Shown piece by piece: positions 8,725 through 16,881 of a stretch of 64,000 nt of DNA. The DNA lies in contig NZ_BSOW01000029.1 of the NCBI RefSeq assembly GCF_030160715.1, forward strand, positions 1-64,000, written 5' to 3'. The translations under genes were made by a program, and so were the position numbers. A model generated the notes under the pieces. That model saw nothing but the letters and a program-made list of their open reading frames with translations. It had not been told where the DNA came from and did no database searches. Source of the DNA: Bradyrhizobium iriomotense. Its GTDB lineage: Bacteria > Pseudomonadota > Alphaproteobacteria > Rhizobiales > Xanthobacteraceae. Position 1 is the first letter of the stretch. Each line of letters opens with the position of its first letter.

Positions 8725-9468
8725 CAGGAAGTCGATCACGCCCGTCTTATAGACCTTGTCACCGACCGCGCGCATGTGATCGCGGTTCGGGATGTCCAGC
8801 ACCTCCGAGCCGGGGATGATCTCGCCCAGCGCCGTGGCCGAGCCTGCGATGTCATCGGTGGAGCCGACGGCGATCAGCACGGGGACGTCGATGCGCGCCG
8901 CTTCTTCCTTCTTCATCAGCTCGCGGGTGCCGCGCAGGCAGGCGGCGAGCGCCTTGCGGTCGGAGCGCGTCTGATCGGCAAAGGCACGGAACGTGCGCCC
9001 GACGGGATCAGTGACGTCGTCGAGCGAGGGCGCCTCCAGCGCCTCGGCCACGCTCTCGCCGGGCCCCGTGCCCTCGATCAGGCCGCCGATGCCGATGCCG
9101 CCGAGAATCGCCGAGCGCAGGCGCTGCGGCTCGTTGAGCCCGAGCCAGGCAGTCATCCGCCCACCCATCGAATAGCCCATGATGTCGGCCTGCGGGATGC
9201 CGAGATGGTCCATCAGCGCGAGCACGTCGCCGGCCATTGTGGGAATGGAATATTGCGCGGGATCGTAGAGCTTTGCGCTCTCGCCATGGCCGCGATTGTC
9301 CAGCGCCAGCACGCGGCGGCCGTTCTTGCGCAATTCCGAGACCCAGGTCGGATAGACCCAGTTCACGTTCTTGCTCGAGGCAAAGCCGTGCACCAGGATG
9401 ATCGGGTCGCCCTCGCCTTCGTCGAGATAGGCAATTTCGACGGCGCCGTTGTGAAAGCTCGGCATCAA
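8710..9468 (-). CDS. Alpha/beta hydrolase
   Basis: A 252-residue soluble hydrolase. The oxyanion region HGFASSKNVNW is near residue 27, the nucleophile elbow GYSMGG places Ser100, the acid is Asp205 or Asp206 in GSTDD, and His231 completes the triad (RDHMRA). This is the standard fold of esterases, lactonases and epoxide hydrolases; the substrate is unknown. The start may be the second Met (9465). It lies just upstream of nothing obviously related, with the next gene on the same strand being an unrelated membrane protein. Confidence 0.88.
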   Translation of the reverse strand: MMPSFHNGAVEIAYLDEGEGDPIILVHGFASSKNVNWVYPTWVSELRKNGRRVLALDNRGHGESAKLYDPAQYSIPTMAGDVLALMDHLGIPQADIMGYSMGGRMTAWLGLNEPQRLRSAILGGIGIGGLIEGTGPGESVAEALEAPSLDDVTDPVGRTFRAFADQTRSDRKALAACLRGTRELMKKEEAARIDVPVLIAVGSTDDIAGSATALGEIIPGSEVLDIPNRDHMRAVGDKVYKTGVIDFLSRRG

Positions 9469-9501
9469 CTTAAGTCCGCGTCTGTTGGGGAGAGGATAAT
9501 C

Positions 9502-10638
9502 TTAGGCGTTGGCGGCTGCGCCCGCCAGAGCTTCTGACGCTGCGAGCTGCGCCCGGCGCAACCGCCGCGCCCGCCTGCGGTCACACCAGGCCTGAGTCAG
9601 CCGCTCGGTCGTAGCCTTGATCGAGGACAGGACGCCGAACAGCGTCATCAGTGCACCGAACAGCCATAGTGCGAGATCGAACGCACCGGTTGCAAGCAGC
9701 AGCGCACCGCGGCCAAGCAGCTTCATGATCGCGCGGGTCTTGCCACCCTGGGCTTCCGCAAGCCGCGCCGCGCGCGCAACGTCCTTCGGCCCCTCGGCGA
9801 CGCGCAGCGTATCGAGCGCGCCGCGCGTGCCCGCCTTTTCGGTGACGCGTGCAACGTCCTTGCCGAGCCTGACCAGGGCGCCGGCCTTCTCGACACGGAA
9901 CGCGGCCTTGATGGCACTCACGGTCTCACCCGGCCGCAGCACCGAGCCGGTGGCGACCGCGTTCTGGAGCATCGGCGTATCCACCACCTCGCGCGCGGAG
10001 CGGCCGGCCCATTCGGCGAGTCCCTCGCCGAGCCGCCCGACCTTGCGGGCATCCTTCACCAGCGACAGTCCGGCGCGCGCCGGCGCCGCACCACCGACCG
10101 AGACATAGGTCGCCGCCGTCACCGCAAGACCGGCAGCGGCGAGCCCGAGCACGAGGCGGTCGGTCTCCTCGCCCATGGCCAGATGCTTGCCCTCGCGCAC
10201 GACGTCCCTGACATCGCCGATTACGAAGAGGTCGCCGGCAACCGTCCCGGACAGGCTCGCGACGTCGTCGGCATTGCCGGTGACGAGGCCGGTGGCAAAA
10301 CGCTTGGCGAAATGCGCGGTGGAATTCTCCTCCTTCACGGCGTCGCTGACCCGGCTCAGGAGGTCGTCAGGCAGCGCGATGCTGCGATCGCGCGCGAGCT
10401 CGACGAAGCTGTTGGCAAGATCGGCATCATGCGCGGCGAGCGCCGCTTCGATATTCTGCTGAACGAGCGCAGGGTTCTTGCCCAGGACCGAATCCAGCTT
10501 GAGCTCCGACAGCGCGGCCGGATCGTCCCTCGCTGCGAGAACTGCGCCCGCCTCGCGCGCATGCGGCACCACCTGCGCGAGCACGAGGCTGCATGCCACA
10601 AGGCCGGTTAGCGCGGTGCTGATTCGCAACCACTTCAT
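9502..10638 (-). CDS. Exported or membrane-anchored Ala-rich protein, unknown function
   Basis: A 378-residue protein beginning with a hydrophobic signal or anchor segment (ISTALTGLVACSLVLAQVV). The middle is Ala/Val-rich, with a glycine-alanine hydrophobic stretch near residue 170-195, and a second strong hydrophobic segment lies near residue 330 (GALLLATGAFDLALWLFGALMTLFGVL) before a very basic tail (CDRRRARRLRR). I chose ATG 10638 because the signal sequence starts there; an in-frame ATG at 10797 exists. I do not recognise the family. Confidence 0.7.
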   Translation of the reverse strand: MKWLRISTALTGLVACSLVLAQVVPHAREAGAVLAARDDPAALSELKLDSVLGKNPALVQQNIEAALAAHDADLANSFVELARDRSIALPDDLLSRVSDAVKEENSTAHFAKRFATGLVTGNADDVASLSGTVAGDLFVIGDVRDVVREGKHLAMGEETDRLVLGLAAAGLAVTAATYVSVGGAAPARAGLSLVKDARKVGRLGEGLAEWAGRSAREVVDTPMLQNAVATGSVLRPGETVSAIKAAFRVEKAGALVRLGKDVARVTEKAGTRGALDTLRVAEGPKDVARAARLAEAQGGKTRAIMKLLGRGALLLATGAFDLALWLFGALMTLFGVLSSIKATTERLTQAWCDRRRARRLRRAQLAASEALAGAAANA

Positions 10639-10931
10639 GCTCAAAACCTGGACACTCGCCTGGGGATTCGCCTGCCGCAGGGATTTCTCCGTGCCCTCAG
10701 ACATAGTATGCCAGAATTGCGACACAACGGCCCCGACGAAAGAAGGGCTTCTCTCTCGCGACAAGATTGTGTCGAATTTAGATGAGCAAATGAGCATGGG
10801 GCAGTTGCGGACCTTTTAGTTCCACCGGACTAGCAATCATCTGCACCCCCCAGTATGGTCCGCGGCGTTCAAAAGATGCCGCGTCAGTGTTGATTGTGTC
10901 TGCCGCCATTGCCACTCCAGGATGAGTTCCG

Positions 10932-11177
10932 ATGTCCGACCATGTCGTCCCGCACTTCCACAACGATGCCGGTGTCCCCGTCATCGAAATCGGCTCGCAG
11001 GAGTTCATGTGCGTCGGCGCCAACCCTCCGTTCGACCATCCTCACGTCTTCCTTGATCTCGGCAACGACAACGAGATCATCTGTCCCTATTGCTCGACGC
11101 TGTACCGCTTCGCGGCCGACCTGAAGGCCGGCGAGGCGCGCCCGCCCGAATGCGTGCTGAAGGACAAGGTGGCCTGA
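10932..11177 (+). CDS. Zinc-finger (CHCC, NDUFS6-like) protein
   Basis: An 81-residue protein with the zf-CHCC pattern: Cys27, His36 or His38, Cys51 and Cys54 (CPYC). The family includes the zinc-binding NDUFS6 accessory subunit of complex I and its alphaproteobacterial relatives, so a link to complex I assembly is plausible. The gene precedes an FAD monooxygenase on the same strand with a 20-base gap. Confidence 0.88.
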   Translation: MSDHVVPHFHNDAGVPVIEIGSQEFMCVGANPPFDHPHVFLDLGNDNEIICPYCSTLYRFAADLKAGEARPPECVLKDKVA

Positions 11178-11197
11178 CCGACGGCATCCGCTAAGGG

Positions 11198-12400
11198 GTG
11201 GCCGTCTCCCGAACGATCATTGTTGCCGGTGCCGGAATCGGAGGATTGACGGCCGCACTTGCGCTTGCCGCCAAGGGCTTTCGCGTCGTCGTGCTCGAGA
11301 AGGCCGAGCGGCTCGAGGACGTCGGCGCCGGCCTGCAATTGTCGCCCAATGCGAGCCGCATCCTGGTCGAGCTCGGGCTGAAGGACCGCTTGGGCTCGCG
11401 CGCGGTGACGCCGGAGGCGGTCAGCATCATGAGCACGCGCGCCGGCGGCGAGCTGATGCGCCTGCCGCTCGGCGCAGCGGCCACTGAGCGCGCCGGCGCA
11501 CCCTATTGGGTGGTGCACCGGGCCGATCTGCAGGCAGCGCTCGCCGCAGCGGTCGCGGACCATCCCGACGTCGATTTGCGGCTGGGTGGGACGTTCGAGG
11601 ACGTCGCCGCGCACGCCAAGGGACTCTCCGTCGTCTATCGCAGCGGCACGTTGCGCCGGAGCGAAGTGGCAAGCGCGCTGATCGGTGCCGACGGCGTCTG
11701 GTCGACAGTACGCCAGCATCTGTTTCCGGACGTGCAGCCGCGCTTCTCCGGCCTGATCGCCTGGCGCGGAACGTTCGAGGCGACGCAACTGCCGAAGGAA
11801 TATACGTCGCGGCGCGTGCAGCTCTGGATGGGGCCGAACGCCCACCTCGTCGCCTATCCGATCGCGAGCGGGCGCCAGATCAACGTGGTGGCGGTCGTGC
11901 CCGGCACCTGGAACAGGCCGGGCTGGAGCACGCCGGGCGATCTTTCCGAGGTGATGGACGCCTTCCCTGCGGCGCGCTGGCCGGGCCCGGCGCGGATGAT
12001 GCTCACCGCGGTCGACAGCTGGCGCAAATGGGCGCTGTTCACGCTGCCCGACGGCGTCGGCTGGAGCAAGGGCGCGATCGCGCTCGCCGGCGATGCCGTG
12101 CACGCGATGCTGCCTTTCGCCGCGCAGGGCGCAGGAATGGCGATCGAGGACGCCGCCGTGCTCGCCGAGCACTTGAGTGGCAACGCCACCGAGAGCGCCG
12201 CCAGCATCGCGGCGGCGCTGGCGCGCTATGGACGAGCGCGCGAGGCGCGCGTCAGGCGCGTGCAGCGGACCGCGCGGCAGCAGGGCCGCATCTATCACCT
12301 TGCAGGCCCCTTCGCGCTGGCGCGCGATCTTGCGATCCGCGCGCTCGGGCCGGAGCGCATGCTGGCGCGGCAGGACTGGATCTATCGCTGGCGCGCGTGA
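11198..12400 (+). CDS. FAD-dependent monooxygenase (salicylate hydroxylase/UbiH-like)
   Basis: A 400-residue flavoprotein hydroxylase. The N-terminal Rossmann motif is VAGAGIGGLTAALALAAKG; the DG motif (ALIGADGVWSTVR) is near residue 165; and the GD motif (IALAGDAVHAMLPFAAQGAGMAIEDA) is near residue 290. This is the standard layout of class A aromatic hydroxylases that use NAD(P)H and oxygen. The GTG start at 11198 lies 20 bases after the zinc-finger gene, so the two may be co-transcribed. The substrate is not identifiable. Confidence 0.9.
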   Translation: MAVSRTIIVAGAGIGGLTAALALAAKGFRVVVLEKAERLEDVGAGLQLSPNASRILVELGLKDRLGSRAVTPEAVSIMSTRAGGELMRLPLGAAATERAGAPYWVVHRADLQAALAAAVADHPDVDLRLGGTFEDVAAHAKGLSVVYRSGTLRRSEVASALIGADGVWSTVRQHLFPDVQPRFSGLIAWRGTFEATQLPKEYTSRRVQLWMGPNAHLVAYPIASGRQINVVAVVPGTWNRPGWSTPGDLSEVMDAFPAARWPGPARMMLTAVDSWRKWALFTLPDGVGWSKGAIALAGDAVHAMLPFAAQGAGMAIEDAAVLAEHLSGNATESAASIAAALARYGRAREARVRRVQRTARQQGRIYHLAGPFALARDLAIRALGPERMLARQDWIYRWRA

Positions 12401-12415
12401 GGCGCGACGCTGACT

Positions 12416-12862
12416 TCAGTGAACGGCGGTGCCGGATTTCGTGCCGGGTGCGGGCTTGGCCGCAGGCTTGGCGGCGGTCGGGGGCACAGGCGGCGCTGGC
12501 GGGGGCGTCGGCTCCATGTCGCTGTCGCGGCACTTGTTGCGCCGCCAGGCCTCTTCCACGAGCTTCTGCTGGCCCCGCGCGCTGATATAGTCATTGCGGT
12601 AGGCCAATTCGGCGACCACGGTCCCTCCGACCCCGGTTTGCGCTTTCGCCATCATCCGCTCGAGCTCGTCGATGCGATTGACGAGGCCCTTGCGCTCCGG
12701 CGCGAGCTGCTTGCAGTCCCAGAGCTCGTAACGGCCCGGATCGACGAAGGCCGGGCTGATGGTGTCGCTCACGGAGGCGCAGCCGGCGAGCGCAGCGCCC
12801 AGCCCGAGCAGCGCGACCAGCGCAAGCGCGGGACCGCGACGGTTGAGAATCGAAACAAACAT
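12416..12862 (-). CDS. Putative lipoprotein with Pro/Ala-rich tail
   Basis: 148 residues. A signal peptide ends in a lipobox (ALAGC, Cys28), so the protein should be lipid-anchored in the envelope. The mature part has conserved-looking WDCKQLAPERKGLVNRIDELERMM and WRRNKC; two Cys residues could form a disulfide. The last ~35 residues are a low-complexity Pro/Ala/Lys tail. The function is unknown. Confidence 0.8.
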   Translation of the reverse strand: MFVSILNRRGPALALVALLGLGAALAGCASVSDTISPAFVDPGRYELWDCKQLAPERKGLVNRIDELERMMAKAQTGVGGTVVAELAYRNDYISARGQQKLVEEAWRRNKCRDSDMEPTPPPAPPVPPTAAKPAAKPAPGTKSGTAVH

Positions 12863-12914
12863 GCCGGATTGGTAGTCCCCGTGGATTGAGATTGCCTAAA
12901 GCAGCGAGAGATGT

Positions 12915-12984
12915 CCGGATTGAGGCTTTGCCTCATATCCCGGATTGAGGCTTGGCCTCATATCCCGGATTGAGGCTTTGCCTT
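12915..12984. repeat. Three tandem 25-bp repeats, each with a small hairpin
   Basis: Copies start at 12915, 12940 and 12965 (period exactly 25). Each carries CCGGATTGAGGC followed by TTT or TTG and GCCTC, giving a five-base-pair hairpin; the third copy diverges at its end (GCCTTG). The array sits between the lipoprotein gene start and tRNA-Leu. Its role is unknown. Confidence 0.85.
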
Positions 12985-13084
12985 GTGCGGCCGGCTCGCT
13001 TAAGGAAGGGCACCCTTCGCCCCGTCCGGCCCCAAGCCAGGCGGCCAGCAAGGGCGGTTTAAGTGTTTGATCCCGTTGGATCAA

Positions 13085-13173
13085 GCGGGCATGGCGGAAT
13101 TGGTAGACGCAAGGGACTTAAAATCCCTCGGTGCGCAAGCGCTGTGCCGGTTCGACCCCGGCTGCCCGCACCA
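13085..13173 (+). tRNA. tRNA-Leu (anticodon UAA)
   Basis: A complete cloverleaf with seven-base-pair acceptor stem GCGGGCA/TGCCCGC, a D-arm starting TGGCGGAATTGGTAGACGC, the anticodon loop CTTAAAA with anticodon TAA at 13119-13121, a long variable arm typical of leucine tRNAs, the T-arm CCGGTTCGACCCCGG, and an encoded CCA (13171-13173). Confidence 0.97.
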
Positions 13174-13397
13174 TCCCGCGACGAGGCACGTACCCACGCC
13201 CCCGCGGCACAACACACCCGAGCTTTGTGTAGTTCCTCTCAAGCCCGCAGGTCGCTGTGCGCAGGTCGTGCAAAGAAACCCACCTTGGCCGCGTTTCTGC
13301 CAATGAAAAGCGCGATAGGTTTTGCAAGTGCTCCTCGTCCCGGTAACCCGTTTGTCATTCCCCCGGAAAGTAGTGGAGTGAAGTGGAGTAATGTCAG

Positions 13398-13661
13398 GTG
13401 CAGGGTGTTGTTGTCCTTTTGATCCTTCTGGCAATGTCCTATGCGGCCGGATACTTCACGCGCGACCATATCTCGCGCAAGCGGCACGAACGGGCACGCA
13501 GGTGGAAGGGCTACATGGAACCGGAATTGCCGCGGCCGGCGAACGCGAATGAAATCGCAAATCATAAAGGAGCTGTTGCCGCCGAGCGTGGCGACCTCGG
13601 GCAAATGCTCGAGCGCTGGGAGAGCAGAGCAAGAGCGCGCAAATTCCGCGCCTCTTCCTGA
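13398..13661 (+). CDS. Small membrane-anchored hypothetical protein
   Basis: 87 residues from a GTG start. One N-terminal membrane helix (VVVLLILLAMSYAAGYF) is followed by a strongly basic cytoplasmic part (ISRKRHERARRW) and a charged helix near the end (LERWESRARARK). I recognise no domain. It lies 225 bases downstream of tRNA-Leu and stands alone. Confidence 0.6.
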   Translation: MQGVVVLLILLAMSYAAGYFTRDHISRKRHERARRWKGYMEPELPRPANANEIANHKGAVAAERGDLGQMLERWESRARARKFRASS

Positions 13662-13776
13662 GGCGAGCCCTCCTCCCCTCTCCCATCGCATCACCAAAAT
13701 CCCTGTCTCCAGCTCCACTCCGCCTACCACCCATCCCAAAACGCGGCTTGTGCATCGCAACAGTCCCGCTATCTAA

Positions 13777-13796
13777 ACCTCTGCAAATGCAGAGGT
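13777..13796 (+). promoter_or_regulatory. Hairpin covering the ribosome-binding site of the Bcr/CflA-type gene
   Basis: ACCTCTGCA and TGCAGAGGT form a perfect nine-base-pair inverted repeat around AA. The right arm holds AGAGG, the only Shine-Dalgarno-like sequence before the GTG at 13803. In mRNA the hairpin would hide the ribosome site; as DNA it could be an operator. Confidence 0.5.
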
Positions 13797-13802
13797 AGCT
13801 TC

Positions 13803-15053
13803 GTGTCCGACGTCAATGCCGACAGTTGGGTGTCCTCGGGACACCGTCCGATGGGGTTTCCGGAATTCGTTGTCGTGATCGCCGCCATCATGGCGCTCAA
13901 TCCGCTGGCGATGGACATGATGCTGCCGGCGCTGCCCAATATCGGGGCGGCGTTTCACATTCCCGTCGCCAATCACCTTCAGCTCGTGTTGTCGACGTTC
14001 CTGATCGGGTTCGGCGCTGGGCAGTTCGTGATGGGGCCGCTGTCGGACCGGTTCGGGCGGCGACCGGTGCTGCTCGGCGGCATGACCGTCTATGCGATCG
14101 CGAGCGTGCTCGCGGTCGCGGCGCCCTCGTTCGAGACGTTGCTGCTGGCGCGCGCTCTGCAAGGGCTCGGCACCTCGGCGACGCGCGTGATCGCGACCTC
14201 GATCGTGCGCGACTGCTATGTCGGCCGGCGCATGGCGAGCGTGATGTCACTCGCGATGATGGTGTTCATCGCGGTGCCCGTGATCGCGCCGTCGTTTGGA
14301 CAAGCAGTGCTGCTGGTGACGCAATGGCGCGGCATCTTCATCGCGCTGATGCTGTATGGACTTCTTGCGCTGGCCTGGACCGTGCTGCGGCTGCCTGAAA
14401 CGTTACCTGAGAGCGAGCGCAAGTCGCTCGCCCCGCGCGACGTGCTCGACGCCTTCCGCCAGACCCTGACCAACCGGCAGACCATCGGCTACGCGGTCGC
14501 CGCAGGCTTCGTCATGGGCTCGCTGTTCGCCTTCGTGTTCTGCGCGCAGCAGGTGTTCACCGGCATCTACCATCTCGGCCATTATTTTCCGCTCGCCTTC
14601 GCGGCGATCGCGGCCGGCACCGCAATTGCGGGCTTTGCCAATGCGCGCCTGGTCGGACGCCTCGGCATGCGTGTGATCTCGCACGGCGCGCTGGTCGGCT
14701 ATGCCCTCGTCGCCGGCCTGATGCTGCTCACCGCGAGCCTGCACATGCTGCCGCTGTGGCTGTTCATGGTGCTCTCGGCACTGATGATGTTCTCGTTCGG
14801 CATGATGATCGCCAACTTCACCGCGCTCGCGATGGAGCCGCAGGGCCACATCGCCGGCACCGCGTCCTCGCTCTACGGCTCGATCACGACGCTGTTCGGC
14901 ATCGTCGTCGGCATGACGATCGGCCAGAGCTTTGACGGCACGTTGCTGCCGTTCTCGACCGGCTTCTTCCTGTGCACGCTGGCCGCGCTCGCGGTCGTCG
15001 CCGTGGTGGAGAAGGGCCGGCTTTTCCAGCCGCATCACCGCGCGGGCGCCTGA
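13803..15053 (+). CDS. Bcr/CflA-type MFS multidrug efflux transporter
   Basis: A 416-residue inner-membrane drug/proton antiporter of the 12-helix DHA1 branch. The first helix ends in MALNPLAMDMMLPALPNIG, typical of Bcr/CflA proteins; the cytoplasmic loop 2-3 motif is GPLSDRFGRRPVLLGG near residue 80; and the antiporter motif is seen as RALQGLGTSATRVIATSIVRD near residue 120. The start is GTG. The gene stands alone, with an inverted repeat overlapping its ribosome site. Exported substrates cannot be told from sequence. Confidence 0.9.
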   Translation: MSDVNADSWVSSGHRPMGFPEFVVVIAAIMALNPLAMDMMLPALPNIGAAFHIPVANHLQLVLSTFLIGFGAGQFVMGPLSDRFGRRPVLLGGMTVYAIASVLAVAAPSFETLLLARALQGLGTSATRVIATSIVRDCYVGRRMASVMSLAMMVFIAVPVIAPSFGQAVLLVTQWRGIFIALMLYGLLALAWTVLRLPETLPESERKSLAPRDVLDAFRQTLTNRQTIGYAVAAGFVMGSLFAFVFCAQQVFTGIYHLGHYFPLAFAAIAAGTAIAGFANARLVGRLGMRVISHGALVGYALVAGLMLLTASLHMLPLWLFMVLSALMMFSFGMMIANFTALAMEPQGHIAGTASSLYGSITTLFGIVVGMTIGQSFDGTLLPFSTGFFLCTLAALAVVAVVEKGRLFQPHHRAGA

Positions 15054-15059
15054 AACGCC

Positions 15060-16658
15060 TCAGTGCGGCGCGCGCTTGCTCGCGCTGAAATCATCCGCGT
15101 CGCTCGCGGGCGGCTTGCTCTCGTCATCATGCGGCGGCACGAGCAGTGCGACCAGCTTGCGCGTCACGCCGCCCCGGCCGAGCAGCTCGGCCTGAAGGTT
15201 GAATTCGCGCCTGACGAAATCCCCGGTACGCGCCGAAGTCTGCTCCATCCAGCCGAGGCAATCGGGCTGGTCGTGGAAGCAGAGCGCCGCCCAGCCGCGC
15301 TCCAGCGTGCTCTTGCGCGGCAAGCCCCATGTATATTGATAGGCGAACGACCGCGCATAATGCGGATGGTCGGGGCTGTAGAAGGCGGTGGCGAAGGCCA
15401 GCGCATCGTCGCCGCTGACGGCCGAGAGTGGCACGCCGGTGAGGTCGCGCCACTGCCGCGTGAGCTCGGCAGCCGCCTTTGAATAGAACTCCCGGCCCTC
15501 TTCGTAGCCGTGCGTGTTGCGCCAGGCGGCATGGATGGGGGCCACCACCACGAGCGCGACGACGCTGACGCCCGCAACCAGCACCGTAGCATTGACGGCA
15601 TAGAAGCGCTCGATCGGATAGCGCGTGCCGCACACGATCAGCACGACGAACAGGAACAGGCCCTGCAATGCCCACAGCGACGGCAGGTCCGTGCCCACGG
15701 CGAGCGAGGTCAGCATCGGCAAGAGCAATGTGCCGAACGCGACGTAGAACAGTAGCTTCAATCCAGGATCCATCGCGCCGAAGTCGGCCGGCAAGCGTTT
15801 CAGCCGGTTACCCGCGATCATCACCCAGGTGACGGCCGCCGCGCTCATCGCCGCAACGAGCCCGAGCGCAAACGACTTCACCTCGCCCAATGCCGTAACG
15901 AGGTCGGCATTGGCATGCGCCAGAGCATAGGAAAAAGTCGGGGCACCCGTGGTCGCGAGCCAGTGCAGATGCGGCGACAAAGCCAGAAGACCCGTGACGG
16001 CGGAGATCCAGGGCGAGGCCGAGGTGAAATAGGCCCGGCGCGCCGGATGCATCACGGCGGCCAGCACGAAGCTCGCGACCAAAAATACCGAATAGTATTT
16101 CCCGACCATCGCCAGCGCCGTCGCAAGACCCACGGCAATGGCCCAGCGCGCCGCGCGCGTCTCGAAGGCGCGCAAGAAGCAGAAGGTCGCGAGCGGCCAG
16201 ATCGCCAGCAGCACGCTGTTGGCGTTGAAGCGCTGGGCATGGAATTGATAGGCCGGCGTCAGCATCAACAGCAGCAGCACCAGAAGGCGCTTGTGCCCGC
16301 TCACGAAGCGGCGCGAGATCAGGTCGACGAACCATAGCGCCAGCGCCGCGTTGGCCATCGCCATCAACTGCATCGACCAGTCGCTCAACGGGAAGATCAC
16401 GGTCCAGGTGGCCGCCACCCAGCCCATCAACGGCGGATGTTTTGGATAACCCCAGGCAAAATTCCGCCCCAGCGTCCAGGCCTCGAGCGTGTCCGGATGC
16501 AGGCCGGCGCCGAGATAGGCGATCACGAGATAGAGCGTCCAGACCGCGGTGAAGGCCATGAGCAGCAGCGGTACGGCCCAGCCAGTCTCCACGCCGTCGA
16601 GCCAACGCAGGAAGGGACGGCGCCACCGCGCAGGCGCACGGTCCGAGCGTTCGGCCAT
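15060..16658 (-). CDS. Glycosyltransferase family 39/ArnT-like membrane protein
   Basis: About 532 residues with around ten membrane segments. The N-terminal periplasmic loop has LHPDTLEAWTLGRNFAWGY followed by PKHPPLMGW, the pattern of PMT/ArnT-type GT-C enzymes that move sugars from polyprenyl phosphate to lipid or protein. The C-terminal ~130 residues form a soluble periplasmic domain. I chose ATG 16658 (MAERSDR); an in-frame ATG at 16724 would add 22 hydrophobic residues. The acceptor is unknown. Confidence 0.82.
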   Translation of the reverse strand: MAERSDRAPARWRRPFLRWLDGVETGWAVPLLLMAFTAVWTLYLVIAYLGAGLHPDTLEAWTLGRNFAWGYPKHPPLMGWVAATWTVIFPLSDWSMQLMAMANAALALWFVDLISRRFVSGHKRLLVLLLLMLTPAYQFHAQRFNANSVLLAIWPLATFCFLRAFETRAARWAIAVGLATALAMVGKYYSVFLVASFVLAAVMHPARRAYFTSASPWISAVTGLLALSPHLHWLATTGAPTFSYALAHANADLVTALGEVKSFALGLVAAMSAAAVTWVMIAGNRLKRLPADFGAMDPGLKLLFYVAFGTLLLPMLTSLAVGTDLPSLWALQGLFLFVVLIVCGTRYPIERFYAVNATVLVAGVSVVALVVVAPIHAAWRNTHGYEEGREFYSKAAAELTRQWRDLTGVPLSAVSGDDALAFATAFYSPDHPHYARSFAYQYTWGLPRKSTLERGWAALCFHDQPDCLGWMEQTSARTGDFVRREFNLQAELLGRGGVTRKLVALLVPPHDDESKPPASDADDFSASKRAPH

Positions 16659-16819
16659 CGCCTGGAATGCAAAATCTATCGGCACGTCATCCAAATTGAC
16701 GAAGAGGAAAAGGAGCGGCGCCATCTATTTCAGCCCTCGAAACAAATGGCAACAATGGGAATGTGGAAGAGCCTTAATTGGTGAACGGCTGCGGCGCGAC
16801 GCCGGACCGCGATACGAAA

Positions 16820-16845
16820 ATGGCCGGGGCGACTGCCCCGGCCAT
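16820..16845 (-). terminator. Intrinsic terminator of the solute-binding protein gene
   Basis: An eleven-base-pair perfect stem (ATGGCCGGGGC with its complement) around a four-base loop. On the minus strand it is followed by TTTTCG. It lies 37 bases beyond the stop of the substrate-binding protein gene at 16882. Confidence 0.85.
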
Positions 16846-16881
16846 CGTCGATGTCGTCTGCCTTCAAGAGTGGCGTGTCGC

